A stretch of DNA of 64,000 nucleotides from Hofstenia miamia. Lineage: Eukaryota > Xenacoelomorpha > Acoela. The stretch lies in NCBI GenBank assembly GCA_004352715.1, contig SCFE01000008.1, positions 860,844 through 924,843 of the forward strand, in the 5' to 3' direction. The translations under genes and the position numbers were made by a program. Each line of letters begins with the position of its first letter. Positions within the stretch are counted from its first letter, which is position 1. The notes under the pieces were generated by a model. The model saw nothing but the letters and a program-made list of their open reading frames with translations. It made no database searches and was not told the origin of the DNA. Of the stretch, positions 10,639-21,240 are shown in pieces.

Positions 10639-12447
10639 AGGTATTACATGGCGTGCAGTATTTTACACTTTTATCTATTTATTTGAAAATTTTAGAGTCC
10701 AACAACCACTAAATGATTCTAACCCAAGTTTCTAAGTCCTTATTTTGAAATTTACTGTGCATTTTTACACTATTCCACTGTAAATATGTTGTGATATTGT
10801 ACTTAAATTCCAATAAATCAAAGTTATCACTTGACCAACAATTACCATTAGAAATGGGTTCCTGGCCAATATTTTATATTACAGTATCGGCTCCATATTG
10901 TCTAGTTATCTCGAGCAAAGCTTGATATCATTAACAATATAGATGCTTCCTCTTGGTTTTTCTGCAGCATCTAGAAATTAATCTTTTCCATTTCTGCCAT
11001 TTTGCACTGTTCTTCAATAAACACATTTTTAGAAATAAGAATGGACCTTTAAAAGTAATTATCTGACACAAGATGTTCTTTAAATTAAATATTTTCTCCA
11101 AAACAAAATTCAATATTGAGTTGTCATTTGAAAAGTTGACATTTTTAATTCACTTTGACTTCAATGTAGGACTAAGAATAAATTAGTAATATTTAAAATT
11201 TATTGAATTTTCAGTGATGGACATACATTTGCACATGGATTTTGTGATATTTGAACAAAAGATACTAATCTTTTCAAAATGGCTAGTTATATGAAAAGAT
11301 TACCCATAGTAGTTACAGGAGATTAGTAGCATCAATTATCTTGTTTGCTATAGATTTACTAAAACGTGCACTGCCTGAGACCCATAGTACCCACTCCTGA
11401 TATTATGTGCTGACAGTACCTGCAAAAGTTAAATCAGCACCCTATAACCATGTCCACATTGGTCTGTTTTATGTAGATCATCAATCATTTTACTCCTTTC
11501 ACAGAATTTATGTCATGTTGAAATTGAAGATTTCTTTTAGATTAGTCTTCATGTATTCCATATTTTATTCTTAGATTGAATTGTTTTGTAAATTGTTTAC
11601 TAGATGTACAGAAAAAAAAAATGATAGAATATTGTCTATTGAGATGAGTATCAAGCAATTTGCGTAAAAAGTAATTCACAAAAAAGCGAAAAATTTCTGA
11701 ATACTGTCCATGCTTACGAAGGTCCTGTAAACATTCTAGTTGTCATAGACGAAATTTGTTCTAGTGCCACATGTTCGTATTGATCTTGCGCAGCATCAAA
11801 AATCCGAGAAAATTATTTCAAAACAAAAATATTGTGTTTCATTGACAAAGTGGATCATTGTTGGTCTACTTTTATCTCAGAGATGGCGTCATTGAATGCT
11901 TCTCTGGGTAATCTAGTTTCTTTCATTTACATTTAAGTGTTGATATTATTCACATTTGCTAAGTAATTTAAATTCTTTAAGAACTTACGTAAATCCACGT
12001 AGGAGACTGATGGAATATTATAAAAGTATTCAGCTGTATAACTCGGACAAAGTTTCCTACAATTAATTCAAAAATCATTGTGGAATAATCCTTCCTGTTC
12101 CATCCCGCTGGAAGTATTGAATGAGGAATTTTTCATGAATTCTTAAATCATAGCTTTCAAAACCTGCAAAAGTTAAATCAGCACCCTATAACCATGTCCA
12201 CATTGGTCTGTTTTATATAGATCATCAATCATTTTGCTCCTTTCACAGAATTTACGTCATATTGAAATTGAAGATTTCTTTTAGATTAGTCTTCATGTGT
12301 TACAGATTTTATTCTTAAATGGAATTGTTTTGTAAATTGTTTGCTAGATTTACATTGTCCTAAGGATCATACTCGAGGCGGTGCTTAAGGAGGCTCAGGT
12401 GACCGTGTTACATCTGTGAGGGATTTTATTTGTTGAGAAAATAAATT
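10371..12447. repeat. Longest copy of the patchwork repeat
   Basis: Aligns with 1270-2397 in two blocks (10371-11008 and 11892-12447) separated by about 880 extra bases. The extra block carries its own duplicates: 11413-11610 is repeated at 12165-12355 and 2113-2303, 11266-11412 at 12894-13050, and 11611-11745 at 13196-13340. The right end (12357-12447) is a distinctive block with an ggcggtgcttaaggaggctc core shared exactly with 2303-2397. No transposase or RT is visible. Confidence 0.75.
10592..10638. repeat. (GAT)n microsatellite
   Basis: About fifteen GAT/ATG triplets inside the repeat copy. The homologous position in the 1153 copy (about 1482-1495) has only a short imperfect gaggatgacgat seed. 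Confidence 0.97.
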
Positions 12448-12893
12448 CAGTAAAAATAAATATAGAAATTAAGTACTCGTATTTAGAGCCTCTTCGTTAA
12501 TTATTTTCGAGTACAGGCCTATTATCATCTTTATTAATGCAAAACAGTTTGTTTATATTATAATTCCAGTTAGTTCTAGTGATAAAATTTATTACACTTG
12601 AAACATTTAAGTTTATTAAATATCAAGTTTGTGTTGGGATATTTTATTTACTCCATGAGGATTTAGCTTCCACATTAAATGCCCTTTGTGTTTAGCCTTA
12701 TCTTGACTTTTTAGAAACAACCATTTTCAAGAATATATCTCTTGGTTTTAGTCTACCTCAGTTATTGTTAAGAATTGAATATTTGTATTTTTCAACTGTT
12801 TTTTTCTGTATATACTACTGTGGGTTTTTCTATAATACAATATAAAGAATGTACAAATGTATTAGAAATTAATTGGAATCACTAAACAACAAA

Positions 12894-13340
12894 AGATACT
12901 AATCTTTTCAAAATGGCTAGTTATATGAAAAGATTACCTATAGTAGTTACAGGAGGTTAGTAGCATCAATTATATTGTTTGCTATAGATTTACTAAAACG
13001 TGCACTGCCTGAGACCCATAGTACCCACTCCTGATATTATGTGCTGACAGTTTTATTTCTCAATATTAAAAAAATTTCTAATTTAATGCTAATTTTGAAA
13101 ATCTACACCAATAAATTACGCTTTATTTTTTGAACTCCTACTTCTTGGTTACTCTGTTATAATTAACGTGGTGAACCCAAATCTTTAGATTTTTAAAAAA
13201 AAATGATAGAATATTGTCTATTGAGATGAGTATCAAGCAATTTGCGTAAAAAGTAATTCACAAAAAAGCGAAAAATTTCTGAATACTGTCCATGCTTACG
13301 AAGGTCCTGTAAACATTCTAGTTGTCATAGACGAAATTTT
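12894..13340. repeat. Rearranged fragments of the patchwork repeat
   Basis: Bases 12894-13050 match 11266-11412 and bases 13196-13340 match 11611-11745. The ~145 bases between them are unrelated to the 11413-11610 segment that separates the same blocks upstream. Confidence 0.8.
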
Positions 13341-16300
13341 GCTATTCTTTGTGCATTCAAAATAGTAAGGACATGACTTGTACATATAGTTAAGAAAATC
13401 CTAGGTTAAAAATCGTTTAGTTGAAGCAAACAACTACCATGATTTATGTACAATCTTGTTATGAAAATCACAGTGTTTAGCATTTGCACTAAAAAACATG
13501 TCCACTAAAGTTTTGCGAGATCCGAATTTTATTGTTTCTGAGACCACTTAGTCCCATTGGATTTTGTCACCGTTTCTTCCTACCAGAACCATGAAATTTT
13601 ATGATCCAATGGTTCCATCGCAAGAAGTCTATTTTGGACATATTTGGCAAACGTTTTTAGCAACAATTGTGAGCCGTTTTTCAATTTTGGGCCTACATTT
13701 TTGCTATGCCCAGCCTCACAAAAATACATAAGACTATTTTCCAGTCTCAAGGAACTGAATAGTCCTGTAAGTCTCTAATGTGCACATACCAAGCAACAAA
13801 TATAGTTCCAATTATAGATCCAGGTACAGACATCTAAAGAAATACTATGTATATATATATATATATATATATATGAATATATGCTTAAAAATATGTAAAA
13901 TTTAATTGAATTTACAAGGAAATCTGTATCTCTACTGCAGCACAAATTTGTTGAAAGAATAAACAAAGCAACGAAAAGAATTGTTTAATATATATGTATT
14001 TTTGAAAAAAAGCACATCAATTGAATAAATTGCAATAGACTTTGACTTAATTGAAAAGAAAATGAAAAAAAGAAACGTTGTAATCCTTAGAGATGTAAAT
14101 GACAAATTGGTAAAACCGATCAAAATTGACGGGTGCCGTCTGTGACCCGTCGAAAAAAGAACCACTTTTTTTTCAAAATTTACGCTTTTATAATACGTTT
14201 TTCAATGAAATCTATCATTATTTAAAAATATTCAATAATGCATTTCCAAACACCTCTTTACCTTAGAAATATTACGATTAAATCTATTGACCTAGAATTT
14301 ATAAAATATAACAAAATTAGACAATAAGACTGGCAACCAAGTATACGCTGTTTTACAAACTTAACCTTAAGCAACCTGAGGATTTCTAAATAATTTTAAT
14401 GATCCTATAAAAAAATTTTAAATGCTTATAACTGAAAACTATTAGTGTTGTGCTCAATCTGAAAGCACCACATGATTAAAGAAAGTCTCCTCTTTCTTTT
14501 TCGCTCGAAATAATCGCGCTGGCCTTGTCCCATCGACCCCATGATTTCTGACATTGCGCATGGCAAGCCTCAATGAGCTTGGAATATCTATGCACATATC
14601 AAGAAACAGTCACAGTTCTTCGATGCCTCCAGGGGTCCAAACCTTCTAAATACATTAACACTAGGTATGTAGAAAATTTAAATCTTTTTCAAAAATTCGA
14701 AAATTTCTAAGAAAACCGGTTAATCTACAACAATCTCTGCCACAGCACTAAGCTTTAATAGAAGTTTTCAACATCGCATTAAGTTATGTTCCCCAATAGA
14801 CCTACACATGCCTCAAGATTTTCAAATATGGAAATAAGCTTGAAGAAATTTTTTGTAAATGTGAAAAAACGATTTGTCCTTTAAAATGGACGCTAGGCTG
14901 CTTAGGGTAAAATGACATAAAAAAACAGTCACTGATATTGCTTTTTAGTTTTAATGCTGTTTTTTGCAACTTAGTTTGTTAAACAATGTTGTTTTAGGCA
15001 ATGAAAAATTCAATGACATTAAATGTTCTTGTTCTAATCATCTTCAACTATAATATGATAGATAGAATTTGGAAGAAAGAAAGTAGATAATAGATGCTAT
15101 TCATAGAAGATAGAAAAGTTGTGAGGTATTTTATTAATTGTTTTTGCAAGAAAGTCACAGACGGGACATTTAATCAAACGGTGTTGAAGAAAATATAGCA
15201 ATTGAATTATTAACATCGGAAGTATCAGAGCGAGATTTTAAATGGTTTAAACTGCATATGAACCCGGAAAAGATGCTATTTTAGAAATTCTATTTCTCTG
15301 ACAAGCAATTCAATAAAAGTATCAAACTTTTTAGTTTCAAATACTTTTCGCTAAATCCCTGCATTGTAATGTATTTTTGTTTCATTTTCGTGTCAATTCC
15401 ACAATACAATATAAACACAAATGTTGTTCTATCAATCCAAATTAGTAATGATACGTTTAAGTATGTTTTATAATTTGGTCACAGGCTGGACATTGTTTTT
15501 AGAGAACTCTTACCTTAATAGGTAATTCTCAACTGAGACTGTTTTTTTCGATAAATTAACAGCATGTCTCCATCTTTAAACCCTAAGGAATAATTTCCTG
15601 CAAACACACGTTTCTGTTTCTTATTTCATATAACACTTTGATCAGGGACGGAACAGAAATTTGAGTGGCCTTGCTAAACGTTGGCATTACTAATCCAGAC
15701 GGAACGTTCTTCAATAATTTTACAAGAATGTATGTTTTCATGGAAAACTTAGAAACTGACAAAACGATTTGGTCACGGACGGGAAATTTTTTCAACAAAT
15801 TTGAATGATCTTATTAGTCGATGATATATTTTTGTTGAGAAATACATCTGACGCATTTCATTTAAAAATGTTTGTAGGGAACCCTATTTTAAGCTTTGAA
15901 CTACTTAATTCATAAAGAGGGGTGGGAAATTAAAAGAATTTCGCACTAAAAGTTCATAGACATTTTCAGAAAATTACACAAAAATAAGCCAAAGCTGTCG
16001 CATACCTCTAATTTTTGTTAAAAATAATTCCAATATATTAAAATCTTTAAAAACTAGATATGATATTTTGAGACTATGTTGTATTTAAAATATTTTTTCC
16101 TCAAACTAAGATTTTTAAGATTTGATTTTGGGTATTTGGTCAAGGACGGGACGTACAAATTTGATCGTTCTTCCACAAATACTTATTTTTACAGCGTGTA
16201 CATGTACAAAAATAAAAAAAATATTTTATTTGGCACATTAGTAGCAAATCACAATTCTACTAAAATACCGTAAGCAATACACAGATAAAAATTCATACAT

Positions 16301-16533
16301 GTCTGAAAAAGAAATTTAAATCATTTTTAATGTTTCTTATTGGGCAAACTAAGGACTCCTAAGAGAGAAAAAATCAAATAATGTGTTTTATTCTGTGTGG
16401 TTTTACTTAGGAAGTTGTTCTCAAACTTTCTGCTCAATTGTGCAGTTTTATCTTTCCACAATTGTATCTTTTTCCTAGTTTTTTGGGAAATACATTTTTA
16501 TAATATTGTTATCTGATATTCCAACCTGGTGTA
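13341..16533. other. Non-coding region with a dispersed GGTCAC-GACGGGAC motif
   Basis: No gene seen. There is an (AT)n tract at 13850-13874 and a locally GC-richer patch at 14509-14640 that is open in two frames but unrecognised. Copies of a motif close to TTGGTCACGGACGGGACATT lie near 15156, 15475, 15640, 15770 and 16137 (plus) and near 14127-14150 (minus). Confidence 0.6.
16480..16533 (+). pseudogene. Non-LTR RT ORF fragment left of the piggyBac insertion
   Basis: The last codons before the TTAA read SDIPTWC and continue in frame, across the piggyBac and one TTAA, into IKECASQ of the reverse-transcriptase segment at 18969. Upstream of about 16480 the frame contains a stop and resemblance to RT fades. 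Confidence 0.6.
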
Positions 16534-16537
16534 TTAA

Positions 16538-18964
16538 CACTAGAAGCCCCAATTCGTCATTTTTGACGAAATCCTTTATATTGCTAAATTAAACCTTAAT
16601 TCTAAGATATACACAGATATATATTGCACTGATTAAACATCTAGAATATAAATTGCAATGTTTCTTTTATCTAAATAATCTATTGTACGCGGATTGTACA
16701 AGTAAGGTATAAACATGTAGGCCTACTGTACATGCACAATTAGGACTTTACCTAAGGCTTGCACTATTTAGTGCAAGAAACTCTGCGCGCGGTTTAAAAA
16801 ATTGCCTCAATTCGACTTTCGTCAGCGACGAAAGACGCAATCCTATTGTTTGATTGTTGTAGCTATATAGTTTTAGGAGGCTTGGAATTCAAATTTCTAC
16901 CTCGTATAGCTAGGCCTATTGTCAAGACAAGTCAAGGGAAATTTTTCAATTTTTCAAATTTTGAATAGAACGAAAATTGTATTAGCTTGGCTAGCTCTTT
17001 GCAAGTTCGCACGCGATATTGTCGGCTTTCTCTTTATTTTTGTTGAAGCAATCATGAAAAGGGCGGCGGCAACGAAAGCCTTGACGGCTATTTGGAACAT
17101 CGATCCAATTGATTCCGGCGATGAAAGTCCAGACGAAGTAAATGAAGACTACAACTCCGACACTGAGCAAACTCGTATTGATGATTCTACAAATGATACA
17201 TGTAGCACTACTGATGATTCAAGTGATGACGAAATCTCCAACCAAGGACAGGGTGATGTAAGCCGAATGTGCTCCGAAAACAAAAACAAGTGGATCAAAT
17301 TAGAAGTCAATACTAACAATGCGAAAGGAAGATGCAGAAAGAGAGACATATTCCGAGTTCAACCTGGAGTTGTGCCATCTGTGAAACGAGAAGCGACAAC
17401 AGAGGTGAGAGCTTTCAACTGTTTTATATCAGAAAACATCAAAAGACAGATTGTCAAATGTACAGTTGATGCCAATGAAGGAGCCCTCGATGATCTTACT
17501 CTTGATGAACTTGACAAATTCTTTGCCATTAAAATTGCGCGAGGAGTTTATGACAAGAATCATTCGGTGAAATTATTGTGGTCTGAAAAGTTTGGCATAC
17601 CACTTTTCCGCAATATTATGTGTAGAAATCGTTACTAAAAAATTAAACGTTTTTTGCGATTTGATGAGAAGAGAACACATTCTTTTCGAATCGATGAAGA
17701 TCCTTTTACTCATGTTCGAGAAATCTTTGATAAAATCGCCAAAAGTTGTCGCGAAAACTTTGTTGCCAACTTCTTCTTTATGCATCAATGAGCAGCTAGT
17801 TCCCATGAAAACCCGTTGTTGATTTGTTGTTTTCATGCCCAACAAACCCGATAAATTCGGATTTAAATTTTGGTTGCTAGTCGACAACTCCACCAAATAT
17901 GTTTGGAACATTGTCCCTTTATTTGGGAAAATGCGAAGCACCTGATCGAAAAGACAAACGTCTTGCTGATTTTGCAGTCAAGAAGCTACTGTCTTCTTTG
18001 GAACGAAAATCCTACAATATAACTTGTGATAACTTCTTCACGAGCGTCTCTCTTGCAAACTACCTCTCGTCGAAGCAGACCACTCTAGTTGGCACCGTGC
18101 GCACAAATTCTCGTGGTCTGCCAGAAGAGATGAAAAGCGAATCTCTCGAGTTGCACGAAACGTGCTTTTATTACAGTCAAAGTGATGAGATCCTCGAAAT
18201 GAAACATCAAGGCAAGCAAAAAAAGAGTGCATGCCTCCTTACGACCATGCACGTCAACCCAAAGTGTGACGAGTCGGGTAAGAGGAAACCTTTTCCAATT
18301 CTTTTTTACAATAAAAATAAATGCGGAGTCGACGCAGCTGATTCCATGCTGCGGCTTTACTCGACACGCGCAGCAAGTCGCCGCTGGCCTGTTACCATTT
18401 GGCACAATATGTTGGATGTGGCTCTCCTCAACTCGTGGATTGTTTTCAAGGAAAGCAAGGATTCTGAAATTCCGCGGAAAGTTTTCTTGCTAAACCTTGT
18501 TGAGCAACTGGCCTGTACACAAGCTCGAGCTGTGACTCCATTGCAATTTCCACCACGGTGTCGCGATACCTCAACCAAACGAAAATGTGGTGTGATTATG
18601 TGTAAGAACCGCCGGTCTGTGAAATGCCAATCGTGCAGAATTTTTCTTTGCAGTTCGCACTGTGACAATGCAATTGAAAAATTTGCTTTGACGACCTGCG
18701 CAAACTGCCTTTGATTTCACAAACTTTGTTGGTCTACAAACTCTCTCGTCCATAAATTGGTTTTACATGTTTATACAATACTTGTACATGTTAATAAATT
18801 GCTTTTACATGCTCATGTGTATAAAACATTGTCAATTTCAAATAATAAATATTGTTTTTATTATAAAGATGGTAAGAATGAGAATAGGATCAATTTTATT
18901 CTTTCTTCGTCAAAAATGACGAAATGGGGCTTTGAGGTAGAAAAAAAGCCCGGGGCTTCTAGTG
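16538..18964 (+). mobile_element. Full-length piggyBac element, copy B
   Basis: A 2427-bp element flanked on both sides by the piggyBac target duplication TTAA (16534-16537 and 18965-18968). The terminal inverted repeats are 13 bp and perfect, CACTAGAAGCCCC. Just inside each end is an 18-bp subterminal palindrome, TTCGTCATTTTTGACGAA (16553-16570), with its complement form at 18906-18923. The interior carries one plus-strand transposase gene, now disabled. The element is inserted in a non-LTR retrotransposon ORF, which dates it as the younger of the two. Confidence 0.95.
17054..18714 (+). pseudogene. piggyBac transposase, copy B, inactivated
   Basis: The likely start is the ATG at 17054, which opens the acidic N-terminal region typical of piggyBac; an in-frame ATG at 16919 is also open. 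Order of parts: acidic segment, DDE core, and C-terminal Cys-rich zinc-binding region (about 18590-18714) with CGVIMC and CQSC pairs. Damage compared with copy A: a GAA to TAA stop at 17636-17638; a one-base insertion near 17775 in a T-rich tract; the first catalytic Asp changed to Asn (INEQ instead of IDEQ); a CGA to TGA stop at about 17819-17821; and a further one-base insertion in a T tract near 17925. The second Asp (LLVDN) and third Asp (CDNFFTS) and the GVDAADSM motif near 18325 remain. It cannot encode an active enzyme, but its intact ends could be moved by a related transposase. Confidence 0.92.
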
Positions 18965-18968
18965 TTAA

Positions 18969-20166
18969 GGAATGCGCTTCTCAAATTATATACCCACTAT
19001 GCTTCATAATAAATAGTTGTATAAGGACTTATCAATTTCCATCTTTGTTAAAAATTGCATTTATAACACCTCTTTATAAAAAAGACAATTTTAAAAAATG
19101 GTTCTAATTATCGTCCCATTTCTATCACCTCACCTTTTAGCAAAATATTTGAAAAATTTCTTTTCGAACAAATGATCCTTTACCTTACAAATAACTCACT
19201 ACTCGCTGAAACACAATTTGGATTTCGCAAAAAACGTTCAGCAGCAGATGCCCTACTTATTACTCAACTGAGTCCTAACGAAATTCCTTAGATAATAATG
19301 AATATGTAGGCATAGCATGCATTGATCTTTCTAAAGCTTTTGATTCGATTGATCATAAAATTCTTCTTGGAAAGTTAATGTATCTAGGATTTAACTCAAG
19401 TAGTAAGGAGTTAGTGCGTAACTATCTAGCTAACTGCTACCAGCTGGTTAAAATTAATTGGGCATTATCGAATTGGGGAAATGTTTCCAAAGGAGTTCCA
19501 CAAGGCACGCTCTTAGGGCCCTTACTTTTTTCACTTTATATAAATGATCTCAATAAAGCAGTAAATGAACATTGTACAATTATTCAATATGCAGATGATA
19601 CTTGCCTGTTTGCACATGATAAATCACGTGATGTATCGATATATAATTTGGAAACCAACCTCTTGCATTTACATAAATACTTTAACATGCATCGTTTAAC
19701 TGTTAATCCCTCAAAAAGTGAATTTTGTGCAATGTCACCTTTCCCAAAAAACGACAATGTCACTTGTAAATTAAATTTTGCTAACACAACTATTGCCCAA
19801 GTTGATAAATTTAAATATCTAGGAGTAATTATCGATAATAAATTACAACATACCGATCATATTCATTCTGTCTTGCGTAAAATGGCAATGGGAATCAAAT
19901 ATACTCTACATATAGCGGAGTTTGTGGACATTAAAATGCGCCAACAACTGGTAGATGCCTTGGTAATGAGTCATTTTAGGTATTGCAAAGTTTTATTGAA
20001 TAGTATAAGTCAGACATTATTAAACAAAATCAACTCACAAATTAAATGGGCCGAACGAATATGTAAATGCAAAAAATCGATAAGTATCAAACCTTCAAAC
20101 TCAAATTTCATGTCCATTTTCTTCTGTCAAATACTTTTCGTTCCTAAAATTCTGAGATATTTATAA
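18969..20166 (+). pseudogene. Non-LTR retrotransposon reverse transcriptase, frame-broken
   Basis: Reverse transcriptase of a LINE-type element with a Jockey/CR1-like arrangement, which copies its RNA at a nicked target site. Motifs in order: FITPLYKK; NYRPISI (after a frameshift near 19100); QFGFRKKRSAADAL; then, after a second break near 19290, IDLSKAFDSIDH with the motif A Asp near 19324; GVPQGTLLGPLLFSLYIND (motif B); YADDT (motif C, about 19589-19603); and FKYLGVIID. The last open stretch is 19378-20166. At least two frameshifts are present. No endonuclease domain or ORF1 is visible, and the upstream part is cut by the piggyBac insertion at 16534-18968. A chance open frame from 18757 joins piggyBac tail sequence to the RT and is not a real start. 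Confidence 0.92.
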
Positions 20167-20625
20167 TAAACGCAAGCCTTACGATAAATTGCAATTTCCA
20201 AATTATTTATACATATCTTATAACAAAAGAACATCGACTCTTGGTAAGGTGAAATTCAAAAAAGATTTTTCAAAAAACTCATTTCTCAATTCTACCATCG
20301 AAGCTTAGAATGAGTTACCAGTAAGTGTACGGAAGCTGAAAAGTAGGCCTGAATTCAAAAATTGTGTAAAAAATTTACTTATTTTAACGTATATTCTAAA
20401 ATTAAAAAATACTTTATGGAAAGGGTTCACATTTTACGAACCTTGGTATAAGAGCTAAGATGACTGAATAGTATTATATAATTGAAATATTAATTTGTAA
20501 ATAGTTATTTTTGTCTATATTTTAAATAATTTGTAAGTTTTCATTTTTGACGTGTTTGGTACAGCAAACAGCAATTTTGTTGAAATTAAAACTGTACTGA
20601 ATGAAGAGATTCTTCTTCTTCTTCA
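20167..20625 (+). mobile_element. 3' tail of the non-LTR element
   Basis: Non-coding sequence after the RT, ending at about 20608-20625 in a short TTC repeat. A 3' end in a short tandem repeat is common among CR1/Jockey-like elements. The exact end is inferred. Confidence 0.5.
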
Positions 20626-20703
20626 AGCAAATAAAATAAACGCTTTTCCTTCACTTACCCATAAGAATTGTGCAATTCTTCATTAATCATCTTTTAAAAT
20701 TTC

Positions 20704-21240
20704 TTGGAATTCATCTCTAACATTAAAGATATAGTTTTATCTGCTAATGAAATAATCGATCAACCTTTTAAATGCATAAATGATCAGACAGAAAGAATTC
20801 ATTCCGTTGACAGGGCCGGTCGAATAATATATATATATATGAAAAAATATACCGCCATGATTGTGTCCGTGATGTTATATTTAATTTTGCTTCTAAGGCT
20901 GCTCTCGTCTCTATTCTTGAGAAAAGACATCTCACTTTGTTTCGCTTCCGTCCTGGAGATATTTTTCTCCCTTCTTGGTTTGCCGGTTTGTCCTGCAGCG
21001 CTTGATGTTATCATCACCAGTTCCTTGCAATCATCAAAATTGTCTCATCCTGGAATTGCTGGTGGAAGTTGCAGATCTTCGTAATATAGCCAAACACACC
21101 ACATTTTGTCTTGCTTGAGGAATTCAGGTTACTCTTTTGCCTGCTGAATTTTTGGACATTGGTCTCCTCTTGACATCAAATCTTCAAATAATTGGTTCAA
21201 TGCCTGAATTTCAGTCTGCTAATTCAGAGGGGTAATGCCA
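20704..21240. other. GC-richer patch, possible degraded coding sequence
   Basis: This patch is clearly richer in G+C than its surroundings. The plus strand has a 126-codon frame (20704-21084). The minus strand has a frame broken by only two stops from about 21217 to 20799, with AG before and GT after the segment at about 21217-21128. I cannot tell which strand was coding, and neither product is recognised. An (AT)n tract lies at 20826-20840. Confidence 0.25.

Noticed and set aside
14509-14640. GC-richer patch as a gene exon
   Set aside because: Open in two frames on opposite strands, with no splice context and no recognised motif.
18757-19107. ORF spanning the piggyBac right end and the start of the RT
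   Set aside because: It crosses the transposon/LINE junction at 18965, so it is a chance fusion of two elements.
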